Positions 9,125 to 18,964 of a stretch of DNA of 50,617 nt are shown here, one piece after another (positions within the stretch are counted from its first letter, which is position 1; each line of letters starts with the position of its first letter). This stretch comes from Rhodobacteraceae bacterium LNNU 3342 (GTDB lineage: Bacteria; Pseudomonadota; Alphaproteobacteria; Rhodobacterales; Rhodobacteraceae). Where the stretch lies: contig VUAW01000022.1 in the NCBI GenBank assembly GCA_008711135.1, positions 1-50,617 of the forward strand. The letters are read 5' to 3'. The notes beneath the pieces were generated by a model. The model had not been told where the DNA came from, did not search any database, and saw only the letters and a list, made by a program, of their open reading frames with translations. The position numbers and the translations under genes are program-made.

Positions 9125-10282
9125 CTAGCTGCGACCGGGCAAAGCCCTGTCAGACATGAAGTTCGCCAGCCGCCGCAACCCTTCGGCGATATCGTCAGTG
9201 CCTCGGGCATAGGAAAACCGCAGCGTCTGCGCCCCGCGGCGCTGGTCGAAGTCCAGCCCCGGCGTCACGGCCACGCCAGCCTTTTCTAGGATCTCTGCCG
9301 CAAAGGCGCGGCTGTCCTGGGTCAGGTCCGAAACATCAGCGTAGATGTAAAAGGCACCATCCGGCGGCGCGATGCGCGTGAACCCGGCCTTGGGCAGCCC
9401 CTCCAGCATCAGGCGCCGGTTTTCGGCATAGACGGCGCGATTGGCTTCCAGTTCGTCAATACAATCCAGTGCGGCAAGGGCCGCCACCTGGCTGGCGTGC
9501 GGCGGGCAGATGAACATGTTCTGCGCCAGCCGCTCAACCGCGCGGATATGATCCTCGGGCACCACCATCCAGCCGATACGCCACCCGGTCATCGAGAAAT
9601 ACTTGGAGAAGGAGTTGATCACATAAGCGTCGTCAGTAATTTCCAGCGCCGTCACGGCCCGGCCCTCGTACTGCAGGCCGTGATAGATCTCGTCCGAAAT
9701 GAAGCTGATGCCCCGCTCCGCACAGGCCCCAATCAACGCCGACAGCGCCTCATGCCCCAGCATCGTGCCTGACGGGTTCCCCGGTGAGGCGACGATCAGG
9801 CCGTCCAGACCTTCAGGCAGGTCCTCCGGCACTGGCTGCAGGCGGTTCGCCTCTGCAGTCTGGATGCCCACCGGCTCCAGCGACAGGGCTTTCAGGATCT
9901 GCCGATAGGACGGGTAACCCGGCTCTCCCAGTCCCACGCGGGCGCCCGCCTCAAATAGGGCGGTAAAGGCGAGCAGGAAGGCGCCCGACGACCCTGCAGT
10001 CACCACCACCCGCTCCGGGTTCAGATCCACGCCGTACCAGCGGCGATAAAGGTCGGCGATGCCTCGACGCAACTCCGGCAGGCCAAGTGCCACCGTATAT
10101 CCCAGCGGTCCGGCTGACATGGCCCGCGCAAGGGCGGCGCGGGCGGCGGCAGGTGCGGGCGTGCCGGGCTGGCCCACTTCCATGTGGATGATGTGGCGGC
10201 CTGCGGCCTCGGCCAGACGCGCTGCCTCCATGACATCCATCACGATGAAGGGATCGACAGTTCCCCGCCTTGATACCTGCAT
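9125..10282 (-). CDS. PLP-dependent class I/II aminotransferase
   Basis: Fold-type I aminotransferase of 385 residues that transfers an amino group between an amino acid and a 2-oxo acid. Visible landmarks are the substrate/PLP loop SPGNPSG at about 166-172, SDEIY around 196-200 (PLP-contacting Asp and Tyr), and the Schiff-base lysine in SFSKYFSMTGWR at about residue 227. The C-terminal FSYARG segment supplies the carboxylate-binding Arg. The sequence resembles aspartate/aromatic aminotransferases, but the exact substrate cannot be read from it. It is divergent from the DsbA-family gene with a 112-base spacer, and heads the minus-strand run that continues into amiC and mrcA. Confidence 0.9.
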   Translation of the reverse strand: MQVSRRGTVDPFIVMDVMEAARLAEAAGRHIIHMEVGQPGTPAPAAARAALARAMSAGPLGYTVALGLPELRRGIADLYRRWYGVDLNPERVVVTAGSSGAFLLAFTALFEAGARVGLGEPGYPSYRQILKALSLEPVGIQTAEANRLQPVPEDLPEGLDGLIVASPGNPSGTMLGHEALSALIGACAERGISFISDEIYHGLQYEGRAVTALEITDDAYVINSFSKYFSMTGWRIGWMVVPEDHIRAVERLAQNMFICPPHASQVAALAALDCIDELEANRAVYAENRRLMLEGLPKAGFTRIAPPDGAFYIYADVSDLTQDSRAFAAEILEKAGVAVTPGLDFDQRRGAQTLRFSYARGTDDIAEGLRRLANFMSDRALPGRS

Positions 10283-10394
10283 GACTGGCCTCCTATGCTT
10301 CGGCGCAGGTCATCGCAGCGGGGCGCGGCAAGGTCAACCTTGCGCGACGCTCGATTTGTTACGATGCTGCGCGCCAAACGGAACGGAGATTACG

Positions 10395-11147
10395 ATGAAG
10401 ATCACCCGCCTCAGCCTCTGCCTCATGGCGGGGTTCGCGCTGTCCGCACCGGCCGGCGCCTTTGACGTCGGCGCCATGACGGAACAGGAACGCGACGCCT
10501 TTGGCGAGGCCGTGCGCAGCTACCTTATGGAAAACCCGCAGGTTCTGGTCGAGGCGATAAACGTCCTTGAACAGCGGCAGATGGAACAGCAGGCCGGAAA
10601 CGATAGCGCGCTGGTCGAGATGCACGCCCAGGCCCTGTTCGACGACGGCCATTCCTGGGTCGGGGGCAATCCCGAAGGCGATGTCACGCTGGTGGAATTC
10701 ATGGACTACCGCTGCGGCTTCTGCCGCCGCGCGCACCCCGAGGTGGAGGCCCTGGTCGCAGGCGATGGCAACATCCGCTACATCCTCAAGGAATTCCCGA
10801 TTTTGGGCGAGCAGTCGGACCTTGCCGCACGCTTTGCCGTGGCGGTACAGCAGCTTGAAGGCGCTGACGCCTACAAGCGCACCCACGACGCGCTGATGGA
10901 GTTGCGCGGGGACGTCACCATTCCGGCGCTGGAGCGGCTTGCCAGCGATCTGGGGCTGGAGGCACAGCCGATCATCTCACGGATGAACACGGAAGATGTC
11001 ACCGCCGTTCTGCGCCAGAACCGCCAGCTTGCCGAACAACTAGCGATCAGCGGCACCCCTACCTTCATCCTGGGTCGGCAGATGCTGCGCGGCTACCTGC
11101 CGCTGGAAGGAATGCAGCAGCTGGTAGCCGAAGTGCGCGCGGAATGA
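10395..11147 (+). CDS. DsbA-family thiol-disulfide oxidoreductase, periplasmic
   Basis: Thioredoxin-fold protein, 250 residues, that probably introduces or isomerises disulfides in exported proteins. A signal peptide occupies the first ~22 residues. A helical N-terminal extension (about 27-80) precedes the thioredoxin core, whose active site is CGFC at residues 107-110, within the segment FMDYRCGFCRRAH. The cis-proline loop is visible as SGTPTFIL near residue 225. This layout matches Com1/BdbD-like DsbA proteins. The ATG at 10395 follows a GGAG element; the longer frame back to 10059 is antisense to the aminotransferase. The stop lies one base from the ispG stop, so the two genes converge tightly without room for a separate terminator. 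Confidence 0.88.
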   Translation: MKITRLSLCLMAGFALSAPAGAFDVGAMTEQERDAFGEAVRSYLMENPQVLVEAINVLEQRQMEQQAGNDSALVEMHAQALFDDGHSWVGGNPEGDVTLVEFMDYRCGFCRRAHPEVEALVAGDGNIRYILKEFPILGEQSDLAARFAVAVQQLEGADAYKRTHDALMELRGDVTIPALERLASDLGLEAQPIISRMNTEDVTAVLRQNRQLAEQLAISGTPTFILGRQMLRGYLPLEGMQQLVAEVRAE

Positions 11148-11148
11148 C

Positions 11149-12291
11149 CTATTCGGCGGCGTGTTCGCGCGCTGCCTCTTCCGCTTCGGCGGCCTCGATC
11201 TCAGCCGCCTTCCTTTCGACAAGTTCAACGATGTGGTCGATCATCGCCTCGTTCGACATCTTGTGGCTTTGCTTGCCCGCCAGATAGACCATCCCGGATC
11301 CTGCCCCGCCGCCGGTAAAGCCGATATCGGTCATCAATGCCTCACCAGGGCCATTCACGACGCAGCCGATGATCGACAGGCTCATCGACGTCGTGACATG
11401 GGCGAGACGATCCTCCAGCGCGGAAACCGTCTTGATGACGTCGAAGCCCTGCCGCGCGCAGGAGGGGCAGGAAATGATCGTCACGCCGCGATGGCGCAGG
11501 CCCAGCGACTTGAGGATCTCGTACCCGACCTTGACCTCTTCGACAGGGTCGGCAGAAAGGCTGACGCGGATCGTGTCGCCGATCCCCATCCACAGCAGGT
11601 TACCCAGGCCAATGGCCGATTTCACGGTGCCCGAAACCAGCCCCCCGGCCTCGGTGATACCCAGATGGATCGGCGCGTCAGTGGCATCCGCAAGCTGCTG
11701 ATAGGCGGCAGCGGCAAGGAATACGTCAGACGCCTTCACGCTGATCTTGAATTCGTGGAAGTCGTTGTCCTGCAGGATGCGGATATGTTCCAGTCCGCTT
11801 TCGACCATTGCCTCGGGACACGGCTCACTATATTTTTCAAGCAGATGCCGTTCGAGGCTGCCAGCATTCACGCCGATGCGGATCGAACAGCCATGATCCT
11901 TGGCCGCGCGGATGACCTCGCGCACCCGTTCGGCGCTGCCGATGTTGCCGGGGTTGATCCGGAGGCAGGCAGCCCCGGCCTCAGCGGCTTCGATCGCGCG
12001 GCGATAGTGGAAATGGATATCTGCGACAATGGGCACCGGGCTTTCCGCCACGATCTCTCGCAGCGCGCGAGTGCTTGCTTCGTCCGGGGTAGAGACACGA
12101 ACGATGTCGGCACCGGCGACAGCGCAGCGCTGGATCTGTTCAACCGTCGCCTTCACGTCGCTCGTGTCGGTGTTGGTCATGGTCTGGACGGAAATTGGCG
12201 CATCCCCGCCAACGGCCACCTTGCCCACGTGGATCTGACGCGATGGGCGGCGGTGGATGCTGCGCCAGGGGCGCACATGGTTCAGCGACAT
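11149..12291 (-). CDS. ispG: 4-hydroxy-3-methylbut-2-enyl-diphosphate synthase
   Basis: Penultimate enzyme of the MEP isoprenoid pathway, reducing methylerythritol cyclodiphosphate to HMBPP with a [4Fe-4S] cluster. The protein has 380 residues. Cluster ligands are clear: CPSC at about residues 275-278, Cys 310 and Glu 317 in the GCVVNGPGE motif. The N-terminal TIM barrel begins with the [17 protein letters not shown] segment. The Ala/Glu-rich C-terminus is unremarkable. Located downstream of the RodZ-like gene on the same strand with 82 bases between them, including a GC hairpin. Confidence 0.97.
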   Translation of the reverse strand: MSLNHVRPWRSIHRRPSRQIHVGKVAVGGDAPISVQTMTNTDTSDVKATVEQIQRCAVAGADIVRVSTPDEASTRALREIVAESPVPIVADIHFHYRRAIEAAEAGAACLRINPGNIGSAERVREVIRAAKDHGCSIRIGVNAGSLERHLLEKYSEPCPEAMVESGLEHIRILQDNDFHEFKISVKASDVFLAAAAYQQLADATDAPIHLGITEAGGLVSGTVKSAIGLGNLLWMGIGDTIRVSLSADPVEEVKVGYEILKSLGLRHRGVTIISCPSCARQGFDVIKTVSALEDRLAHVTTSMSLSIIGCVVNGPGEALMTDIGFTGGGAGSGMVYLAGKQSHKMSNEAMIDHIVELVERKAAEIEAAEAEEAAREHAAE

Positions 12292-12345
12292 GGTTCAGCC
12301 TTCGTGCTTGGGGCCGGGGCGGTTGTCCCTCACATAAACCATGGC

Positions 12346-12367
12346 GCCGCCCGCGACAACGGGCGGC
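12346..12367. terminator. GC hairpin between rodZ-like gene and ispG
   Basis: Perfect 8-bp stem GCCGCCCG/CGGGCGGC with a 6-nt loop, starting a few bases after the RodZ-like stop. No T-run follows, so it may only attenuate readthrough into ispG or protect the 3' end. Confidence 0.4.
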
Positions 12368-12373
12368 CTCGCG

Positions 12374-13549
12374 TCACTCTGTCGGCTGGGCTTCGGCGAC
12401 GGCGATAAAACGCGCCAGTTCCGGGTCGGCGTCCAGATCCGCGACCTCATACCGCTCCGCAAGCGCGTCAGCCGAAAGGACGACGTTCCGGGCCACGTTG
12501 GCCCCGGGCGCTGAGGGCCCATAGGTTTCGCCGTTCACTGCAAAGAAGACCGAGCCGGAGTTCCCTGCCCGCAGTACCGGAGGCTCTTCCATCGCTGGCA
12601 CGACGTAGCGCTCCCCCGCGTCCAGGATCTTCTCGAACAGGATTGTCCCGTCCGCCGCCTGAACGCGCACCCATGCCGGCCGAATTGCAAAGACAGCCAG
12701 TTCGGGCGGAGCTTCGGCGACGACCCGTGGCGCTTCGGGTGTGGGTTCGGCCTCCTCTTCGGCCAAGGCTGCGACCTCGACCGGGCTCGCCAGAAGGCCA
12801 TTTCGGCCCGGATCGATAGCGGCGATGGGACCGTCGCGCGCTACCATCACTGGCACATCCAGCGCCTGCGGGCGATAAAGCCGGTCAAGCGCATCCGGAT
12901 TTGGCACTGCGACAGAAGCATCCTCCATCGCCAGTTCGGTAGTGCGAAGGGCCCCCGCGAGCGGATCAAGTTCCGCCACCACCCCGGGCGCCTGTTCGAC
13001 CGGCGCAAGCTGCACGCGCTGAACTTCTTGCAGGACCGACCAGCCGCCATAGCCGATCGCACCGATCAGCCCCAGCAGCACCAGAACCGATCCTACTGCC
13101 CCCGGCTGCAGCCCGGTATAAAACCGTTCGCCGCGCGGCACGAACAGCGCGTAGGGGTTGGCTAGGGGATCCTGATCGCGTGACAGGGTGCGACGGGCCT
13201 GAACGGACTTTTGGCTTGATGCCGCCGAGGACATCCCGTGCGCAACGGTATAGTTCGCTTCTGCGCAGAACTTGGAATAGGCCCATTCTGGGTCCATCCC
13301 AAGGTAACGCGCATAGGACCGCACATATCCTGCGACAAAACCGGGCGTGGCAAAGGCGCCAATGTCGCAGTTCTCGATCGCGGCGATATGGGTCGCCTTG
13401 ATCTTCAACTCTCGTTGAACATCCAGAAGTGACTTCCCAAGTGTCGCCCGCTCTCCGCGCATGAGGTCGCCCAGGCGGAGATCGAAGTCATCGAAGCCCT
13501 TTGGCTTCTCTTCTTCCGTCGCGGGAGGTTTAACCTTCCACCGGATCAT
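12374..13549 (-). CDS. RodZ-like protein: Xre-type HTH, one TM helix, DUF4115 domain
   Basis: Bitopic membrane protein of 391 residues with RodZ architecture. A cytoplasmic helix-turn-helix domain (HTH_25 type) spans about residues 22-100, with the pattern LGDLMRGERATLGKSLLDVQ followed by AAIENCD and AGYVRSYARYLG. A single transmembrane helix lies near residue 155-175 (VLVLLGLIGAIGYGGW). A Pro/Glu-rich periplasmic linker leads to a C-terminal beta-rich DUF4115-type domain, recognisable from the WVRVQAADGTILFEKILDAG stretch. RodZ proteins link MreB to the elongation machinery and shape the cell. Because the similarity is architectural, I give no symbol. Placement directly before ispG is common in bacteria. 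Confidence 0.83.
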   Translation of the reverse strand: MIRWKVKPPATEEEKPKGFDDFDLRLGDLMRGERATLGKSLLDVQRELKIKATHIAAIENCDIGAFATPGFVAGYVRSYARYLGMDPEWAYSKFCAEANYTVAHGMSSAASSQKSVQARRTLSRDQDPLANPYALFVPRGERFYTGLQPGAVGSVLVLLGLIGAIGYGGWSVLQEVQRVQLAPVEQAPGVVAELDPLAGALRTTELAMEDASVAVPNPDALDRLYRPQALDVPVMVARDGPIAAIDPGRNGLLASPVEVAALAEEEAEPTPEAPRVVAEAPPELAVFAIRPAWVRVQAADGTILFEKILDAGERYVVPAMEEPPVLRAGNSGSVFFAVNGETYGPSAPGANVARNVVLSADALAERYEVADLDADPELARFIAVAEAQPTE

Positions 13550-13669
13550 GCGCTCTGCCCCATAGCTGCAACATTATCGGACGCGTGTTTGGCCCAGATT
13601 CGAAGCCTTGGCGCATCACTTTGTTACTAGCTAGCACGCGCTTCGGGGCTTTGCACCCTCGAGTTGCGT

Positions 13670-14893
13670 TTAGGCAGACATTTCAGCGCGATTCAGCGCA
13701 CAGTGAGACCAGAGTCCATCCATCGCCCGCACCAAATGATCCATCATCGGCCCGTCATGCACCGGCGAGGGCGTGAAGCGCAGCCGTTCCGTTCCGCGCG
13801 GCACCGTAGGGAAGTTGATCGGCTGAACATAGATGCCGAAATCCTCCAGCAGACGGTCGGACAGCATCTTGCACTTCACTGGGTTCCCCACATGCACCGG
13901 CACGATGTGCGAGCCGTGGTCGATTATCGGAAGCCCAAGCGCCCGCAGGCGCATCTTCAGCGTCTTGGCTTGTTGCTGGTGGCGATCCCGCAGCGCCTGG
14001 TCCGTTTTCAGGTGCCGCACCGAGGCTGCCGCCCCGGCCGCGACGGCGGGCGGCAATGAGGTGGTGAAGATGAAGCCTGGGGCATAGGACCGGATCGCGT
14101 CTACCATCTTGGCGCTTGCCGCGATGTAGCCGCCAAAGACGCCAAAGGCCTTGCCGAGCGTTCCGTTGATGATATCGATCCGGTGCATCAGCCCGTCACG
14201 TTCGGCCACGCCGCCCCCGCGGGCCCCGTACATGCCGACGGCGTGCACCTCATCCAGATAAGTCAGCGCCCCGAATTCATCCGCCAGGTCACAAATCTCC
14301 TCGAGTGGACCAAAGTCGCCGTCCATCGAGTAGATCGATTCAAATGCGATCACGATCGGCCGGCCGGGAGTAATACCTTCAAGAATTTCACGCAGATGCG
14401 CGACATCGTTGTGACGGAAGATGTGCTTTTCACAGCGCCCGCGACGGATGCCCTGGATCATCGACGCGTGGTTAAGTTCGTCCGAAACGATCACAAGATC
14501 CGGGAACAGTTGCGGCAGCGTCGAAAGTGTCGCGTCATTGGCAATGTAGGCAGAGGAAAAGACCAGCGCGGCCTCTTTGCCGTGGAGGTCGGCAAGTTCA
14601 GCCTCCAGCCGCTTGTGCCAGACCGTCGTTCCGGAGATGTTGCGCGTCCCACCGGAACCTGCACCGGTGGCATCGATCGCCTCGTGCATCGCCTCCAGCA
14701 CCACCGGATGCTGGCCCATCCCAAGGTAGTCGTTCCCGCACCAGACGGTGATCTCTTTCTCCGTCTCGTCGGGACGGCGCCAGATGGCGTGGGGGAAGGC
14801 GCCCTTGCGTCGCTCGATGTCGATGAAGGTGCGATAACGGCCTTCTTCGTGCAGACGGTTCAGCGCGGTGTCGAGTGCTGTCGTATAGTCCAA
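13670..14893 (-). CDS. hemA: 5-aminolevulinate synthase (TTG start)
   Basis: PLP enzyme condensing glycine with succinyl-CoA to 5-aminolevulinate, first step of the C4 heme and bacteriochlorophyll pathway. Reading from the TTG at 14893 gives 407 residues beginning (M)[14 protein letters not shown], which matches remembered Rhodobacter HemA in sequence and, as I recall it, in length. The Schiff-base lysine is at about 248 (NGTLGKAFG). The frame could extend upstream to an ATG at 15067, but that extension is unlike the family, while GGGAGAAG precedes the TTG. A TTG start implies restrained translation of a rate-controlling enzyme. An FNR-type palindrome lies about 85 bases upstream. Confidence 0.96.
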   Translation of the reverse strand: MDYTTALDTALNRLHEEGRYRTFIDIERRKGAFPHAIWRRPDETEKEITVWCGNDYLGMGQHPVVLEAMHEAIDATGAGSGGTRNISGTTVWHKRLEAELADLHGKEAALVFSSAYIANDATLSTLPQLFPDLVIVSDELNHASMIQGIRRGRCEKHIFRHNDVAHLREILEGITPGRPIVIAFESIYSMDGDFGPLEEICDLADEFGALTYLDEVHAVGMYGARGGGVAERDGLMHRIDIINGTLGKAFGVFGGYIAASAKMVDAIRSYAPGFIFTTSLPPAVAAGAAASVRHLKTDQALRDRHQQQAKTLKMRLRALGLPIIDHGSHIVPVHVGNPVKCKMLSDRLLEDFGIYVQPINFPTVPRGTERLRFTPSPVHDGPMMDHLVRAMDGLWSHCALNRAEMSA

Positions 14894-14977
14894 GTGTCTT
14901 CTCCCTGGCCGGATCGCTGGGGCAGGTTGGCCCGCGCAGGATGCTGGGGCAGGTAAGCCTGTCGTCTTCCTTATGCC

Positions 14978-14991
14978 TTGATATGGTTCAA
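14978..14991 (-). promoter_or_regulatory. Putative FnrL (FNR-type) operator of hemA
   Basis: TTGAT-ATGG-TTCAA matches the FNR/FnrL consensus TTGAT-N4-ATCAA with one mismatch in the right half. It lies about 85 bases upstream of the hemA TTG in an intergenic region. Oxygen-dependent FnrL control of hemA is established in Rhodobacter, which makes this site credible. It could also act on the M20 gene transcribed to the right. Confidence 0.6.
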
Positions 14992-15154
14992 TCCCGGCAA
15001 AGCAAAGGCGCAAATTGCCGCGACCTACCAAATGATGAGACGCCAGCCCCTGATTTCGCTGCGACATCTCGCCCCGGCGGCGGTTTCGGCGCTCTGGACA
15101 GTGGCTGCCGGGCTGCTAGGCTGCCCCCCGCAGCAAGATCGAAGGAGCCGCAGA

Positions 15155-16540
15155 ATGACCCACTCGCCCCGGCTGGACCAGGTGCTGGACCATATCGACG
15201 CCACCTTGCCAGAGGCGATGGACCGGCTGCTCGACCTGCTGCGCATCCCGTCGATTTCCACCGATCCCGCGTACAAGGCGGAATGCGACCATGCCGCGGA
15301 TTGGCTGGTGGACGACTTGGCCGGGATCGGGTTCGACGCCTCGAAACGTCCTTCGCCCGGGCACCCAATGGTAGTCGCCCATGCCCCGGGGGACGGTCCA
15401 CATCTGCTGTTTTATGGCCATTACGACGTGCAGCCCGTGGATCCATTGGACCTTTGGGATCGCGACCCCTTTGATCCGCAGGTTGAGGAGACGCCGCGCG
15501 GCCGTGTCATCCGGGGCCGCGGCGCAGCCGATGACAAGGGCCAGCTCATGACCTTTGTCGAGGCCTGCCGCGCTTGGAAGGCCGTGCACGGCACCCTGCC
15601 CGCCCGCATCAGCCTGTTCTTTGAAGGCGAAGAAGAGTCCGGCTCCCCCAGCCTAGTGCCGTTCATGAGGGAAAACGCCGAAGAACTGCGCGCGGATGTG
15701 GCGCTGATCTGCGATACCGGCCTCTTTGGCGAAACCACGCCGGCCATCGTCACCATGCTGCGCGGCCTGCTGGGCGAGGAAATCACCATCACCGGCCCAT
15801 CAAAGGACCTGCATTCAGGAATGTATGGCGGCATCGCGATGAACCCGATCCGGGTGCTGGCTCGCATCATCGCGGCGCTGCATGACAATCATGGACGCGT
15901 GACCGTGCCAGGATTCTACGACGGCGTGCCGGACTTGCCAGCCGACGTAGCGGCGCAATGGCAGGCGCTGGATTTCGATGCGTCGGGCTTTCTGGGCGAG
16001 GTCGGGCTCGCGCAGCCCGCCGGCGAACAGGACCGCAGCCCGCTCGAGATGATCTGGTCGCGCCCGACCTGCGAGGTGAACGGCATCACCGGCGGCTACA
16101 CCGGCTCCGGCTTCAAGACCGTTTTGCCGTCCAAGGCCAGCGTCAAGATCAGCTTCCGCCTTGTCGGGCAGCAGGACCCGCTGAAGATCCGCGAGAGCTT
16201 CCGCAAGATGGTGCAGGACATGCTGCCGCCCGACTGCAGCGTCGAGTTCAAAGACCACTCGGCCTCTCGTGCTAGTCAGATGGAAATCACGCACCCGGCG
16301 TTCGAAGCTGCCCGCGCCGCGCTGTCGGACGAATGGCCGAACTCTGCCGCCTATGTCGGATGCGGCGGATCGATCCCCATCGCAGGGCACTTCAAGACCC
16401 TGCTTGGCATGGACGCCATGCTGATCGGTTTCGGCAAGGACGACGACCAGATCCATTCCCCGAACGAGAAGTATGATCTGGAAAGCTTCCACAAGGGCAT
16501 CCGCAGCTGGGCCCGCGTGCTGGATGCCCTGTCGAGGTGA
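15155..16540 (+). CDS. M20-family dipeptidase/metallopeptidase
   Basis: Cytoplasmic dinuclear zinc peptidase, 461 residues, probably hydrolysing dipeptides or related amides. The metal-binding motifs of M20 are intact: HYDVQP (His and Asp), GAADDKG (bridging Asp), EGEEESGS (catalytic and metal Glu) and a C-terminal His in DDQIHSPNE. A dimerisation insert sits between them, containing the SKDLHSGMYGG His used across the dimer. The ATG at 15155 has GAAGGAG about 7 bases upstream; the longer frame to 14978 is upstream region. It is divergent from hemA and converges on the lytic transglycosylase gene with only 6 bases between stops. The precise substrate is unknown. Confidence 0.9.
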   Translation: MTHSPRLDQVLDHIDATLPEAMDRLLDLLRIPSISTDPAYKAECDHAADWLVDDLAGIGFDASKRPSPGHPMVVAHAPGDGPHLLFYGHYDVQPVDPLDLWDRDPFDPQVEETPRGRVIRGRGAADDKGQLMTFVEACRAWKAVHGTLPARISLFFEGEEESGSPSLVPFMRENAEELRADVALICDTGLFGETTPAIVTMLRGLLGEEITITGPSKDLHSGMYGGIAMNPIRVLARIIAALHDNHGRVTVPGFYDGVPDLPADVAAQWQALDFDASGFLGEVGLAQPAGEQDRSPLEMIWSRPTCEVNGITGGYTGSGFKTVLPSKASVKISFRLVGQQDPLKIRESFRKMVQDMLPPDCSVEFKDHSASRASQMEITHPAFEAARAALSDEWPNSAAYVGCGGSIPIAGHFKTLLGMDAMLIGFGKDDDQIHSPNEKYDLESFHKGIRSWARVLDALSR

Positions 16541-16546
16541 CGGGCA

Positions 16547-17134
16547 TCAGCCGCCCATGATCACCCGGACGTAGTTCGTCGTCTCCTTGTAGGGCGGGAT
16601 GTCGCCAAAGCGATCCACCGCCCCGGGCCCTGCGTTGTAGGCGGCAAGCGCCAGACGCCACTCGCCATAGCGGTCGTACATCATCCGCAGGTACCGCGCG
16701 CCACCTTCAAGGTTCTGGTGCGGATCGTCGATCCTGACGCGCAGCTGCCGCGCGGTGTCGGGCATCAGCTGCGCCAGCCCCACGGCGCCCTTGCGCGAAA
16801 CGGCACCAGGGTTCCATCCGCTTTCCTGCTGCACAAGCCGCAAGAACAGATCCTCTGGCACGCCGTGTTTGCGCGCCATTCCCCGTGCGACCTCAAGATA
16901 TTGGCCGCGGTAGCTGCCCGCATAGGTCGGCAGCGCTGGCTGCACCTTGGCGGTGGGCGGCTGCAACCGGATCGAGTTGTTGTATTGCGATGCCGCCCGC
17001 GTATCCAGAAGCCGCGTCGCTGCCGAAAAAGAGCCTGCCTGCGCCTTGGAAGAGGCCGAGAAAAGAAGCGGCTCTGCCGCCGCTGGCCCCGCGCAGAGCA
17101 CCCCAAGCCCGAAGGCCCAAAGCCAATGCCGCAT
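16547..17134 (-). CDS. Lytic transglycosylase (SLT domain), periplasmic
   Basis: Small peptidoglycan-cleaving enzyme of 195 residues that produces 1,6-anhydro-muropeptides. A signal peptide ([22 protein letters not shown]) is followed by a low-complexity linker to about residue 70 and a goose-lysozyme-like SLT domain. The catalytic Glu is in [21 protein letters not shown] and the C-terminal [10 protein letters not shown] motif are diagnostic of family 1 lytic transglycosylases. It is divergent from ssb, with a 181-base spacer. Compact secreted proteins of this type are often specialised enzymes for trans-envelope structures, but nothing nearby indicates which one. Confidence 0.92.
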   Translation of the reverse strand: MRHWLWAFGLGVLCAGPAAAEPLLFSASSKAQAGSFSAATRLLDTRAASQYNNSIRLQPPTAKVQPALPTYAGSYRGQYLEVARGMARKHGVPEDLFLRLVQQESGWNPGAVSRKGAVGLAQLMPDTARQLRVRIDDPHQNLEGGARYLRMMYDRYGEWRLALAAYNAGPGAVDRFGDIPPYKETTNYVRVIMGG

Positions 17135-17278
17135 GTTACTGTCCCTGATCGTTCGTGGGACGCACTATACCCGGATCTGCCCGTTGATCCAGCCAAACGT
17201 TAAGATCGATTAACGCCCTGCAATTCGACTTTTCTTCCCGTCGCGGCAATGATGTAACAGGAACCCTAGGAATCGGAT

Positions 17279-17295
17279 GCCGCCCTGCGGGCGGC
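17279..17295 (+). promoter_or_regulatory. GC hairpin in the ssb leader
   Basis: Perfect 7-bp stem GCCGCCC/GGGCGGC with a 3-nt loop, ending 20 bases before the ssb start. It has no T-run, so it is more likely a leader structure affecting translation or RNA stability than a terminator. Confidence 0.35.
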
Positions 17296-17315
17296 CGCAG
17301 CAAAGGGGGCAGCGC

Positions 17316-17813
17316 ATGGCGGGCTCGGTCAACAAGGTGATCATCGTGGGCAACCTGGGGCGCGACCCCGAGGTGCGGAGCTTCCCAAACGGCGGCAAGG
17401 TCGTGAACCTGCGCATCGCGACGTCGGAAAACTGGCGCGACAAGAACAGCGGCGAACGGCGTGAACGGACAGAATGGCATTCCGTCGCCATCTTTTCCGA
17501 ACCGCTGGCAAAGATCGCGGAACAGTACCTGCGCAAAGGCTCCAAGGTCTATATCGAAGGCCAGCTGGAAACCCGCAAGTGGCAGGATCAAAGCGGCGCT
17601 GACCGCTACACCACTGAAATCGTCCTGCGTCCCTATCGCGGCGAGCTGACCCTGCTTGACGGTCGCGGCGAAGGCGGTTCGGGCGGCGGCGGCTATGAAG
17701 GTGGCCAAGGCGGTGGCGGCTATGGCAGCCAGGGCGGTGGCTATGGCAATGACCAGGGCGGCTATGGCAGCGGCGGCGGGCGTCCGAACCTCGACGACGA
17801 AATCCCGTTCTAA
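17316..17813 (+). CDS. ssb: Single-stranded DNA-binding protein
   Basis: Tetrameric ssDNA-binding protein that protects single strands and recruits replication and repair enzymes; 165 residues. The N-terminal OB fold (about 1-112) opens with the [16 protein letters not shown] motif and includes [10 protein letters not shown] Gly/Gln/Tyr-rich flexible linker of about 45 residues follows, and the acidic tip DDEIPF is the conserved partner-binding tail. The start at 17316 is set by family alignment; the ATG at 17277 would add 13 unrelated residues. Transcribed alone and ends at a hairpin shared with convergent aroB. Confidence 0.97.
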   Translation: MAGSVNKVIIVGNLGRDPEVRSFPNGGKVVNLRIATSENWRDKNSGERRERTEWHSVAIFSEPLAKIAEQYLRKGSKVYIEGQLETRKWQDQSGADRYTTEIVLRPYRGELTLLDGRGEGGSGGGGYEGGQGGGGYGSQGGGYGNDQGGYGSGGGRPNLDDEIPF

Positions 17814-17820
17814 GGTATCA

Positions 17821-17842
17821 GCCCGCGCCACGAGGCGCGGGC
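17821..17842. terminator. Bidirectional terminator between ssb and aroB
   Basis: Perfect 9-bp stem GCCCGCGCC/GGCGCGGGC with a 4-nt loop, a few bases after both convergent stops. Confidence 0.7.
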
Positions 17843-17848
17843 ATTCCG

Positions 17849-18961
17849 TCAGGCCCGCGCGGCAAGCGCCTCTTGCAGCACCGTGCGCACGGTGCCCGTA
17901 TCAACGTCATCGGCTACGAAAGCTTCGCCGATGTCACGCGCCAGGATGAAGCGCAGCTTGCCATCCTGCACCTTCTTGTCCTGCGCCATCAACGCCAGCA
18001 GCCCATCTGCATCCGGCAGATCACCCGGCACATCGGCAAGCGTCACCTTCATCCCCATCGCGGACAGATGCGCCCGGACACGTTCCGGTGCCTCGGCCGG
18101 GCAAAGCCCCAGCCGATGGCTGAGCTCAAACGCCAACGCACAGCCAATCGCCACGCCCTCGCCATGAAGAAGCCGGTCGGAATAACCGGTCGCCGCCTCC
18201 AGCGCATGGCAGAAGGTGTGGCCCAGGTTCAGAAGCGCGCGGTCGCCTTCCTCGGTCTCATCCCGCGCCACGATCTCGGCCTTCATCTCCACCGAGCGGC
18301 GGACGGCATAGCGCCGCAGGACCTCATCCCCTGCAGCCATGGCAGGGGCGTTGCGTTCCAGCCAGTCAAAGAAGGTCGCGTCGCCCAGCAGCCCGTATTT
18401 CACCACCTCACCATAGCCGGCAAGGAAATCCCGCGCCGACAGGGTGGCCAGCACCCCGGTATCAGCCAGCACCAGGGCGGGCTGGTGGAAGGCGCCAACC
18501 AGGTTCTTGCCCTGCGCGGTATTGATGCCCGTCTTGCCGCCGACCGAACTGTCCACCTGTGCCAGAAGTGTGGTCGGGATCTGCACGAACCGCACCCCGC
18601 GCCGCAGGACAGCGGCAGAAAACCCAACCAGGTCCCCCACAACGCCGCCGCCAAAGGCCACGACCACGTCGCGCCGTTCCACCTTCTGCGCCAGAAGCCA
18701 TTCCGTGGTGCGGGCGAATTCTGCCCAGCTTTTGGTGCCCTCACCCGGCGGCAGTACCAGCGACACGCTGTCAATCCCCGCGGCCTGAAGCCCCGCTTTC
18801 AGAACGTCCAGATGCAGCGCGGCAACCCCTTGGTCCGCCACGATCGCCACCCGAGGACGGCGCAGCAGCGGCCGGATCTGTTCGCCCGCCCCGGCAAGCA
18901 GGCCAGAGCCAATCCGCACCTCGTAGGACCGCGCCCCCAGCGGAACCTTCACCACATCCAT
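17849..18961 (-). CDS. aroB: 3-dehydroquinate synthase
   Basis: Second step of the shikimate pathway, converting DAHP to 3-dehydroquinate with NAD and a divalent metal; 370 residues. Visible landmarks are the NAD-binding GGGVVGDLVGFSAAVLRRG stretch, QIPTTLLAQVDSSVGGKTG (substrate and phosphate binding), the metal-ligand region around EVVKYGLL, and the His motifs LNLGHTFCHALE and LHGEGVAIG. It follows aroK on the same strand after three bases, so the pair forms the usual aroKB operon. Confidence 0.97.
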   Translation of the reverse strand: MDVVKVPLGARSYEVRIGSGLLAGAGEQIRPLLRRPRVAIVADQGVAALHLDVLKAGLQAAGIDSVSLVLPPGEGTKSWAEFARTTEWLLAQKVERRDVVVAFGGGVVGDLVGFSAAVLRRGVRFVQIPTTLLAQVDSSVGGKTGINTAQGKNLVGAFHQPALVLADTGVLATLSARDFLAGYGEVVKYGLLGDATFFDWLERNAPAMAAGDEVLRRYAVRRSVEMKAEIVARDETEEGDRALLNLGHTFCHALEAATGYSDRLLHGEGVAIGCALAFELSHRLGLCPAEAPERVRAHLSAMGMKVTLADVPGDLPDADGLLALMAQDKKVQDGKLRFILARDIGEAFVADDVDTGTVRTVLQEALAARA

Positions 18962-18964
18962 CAG

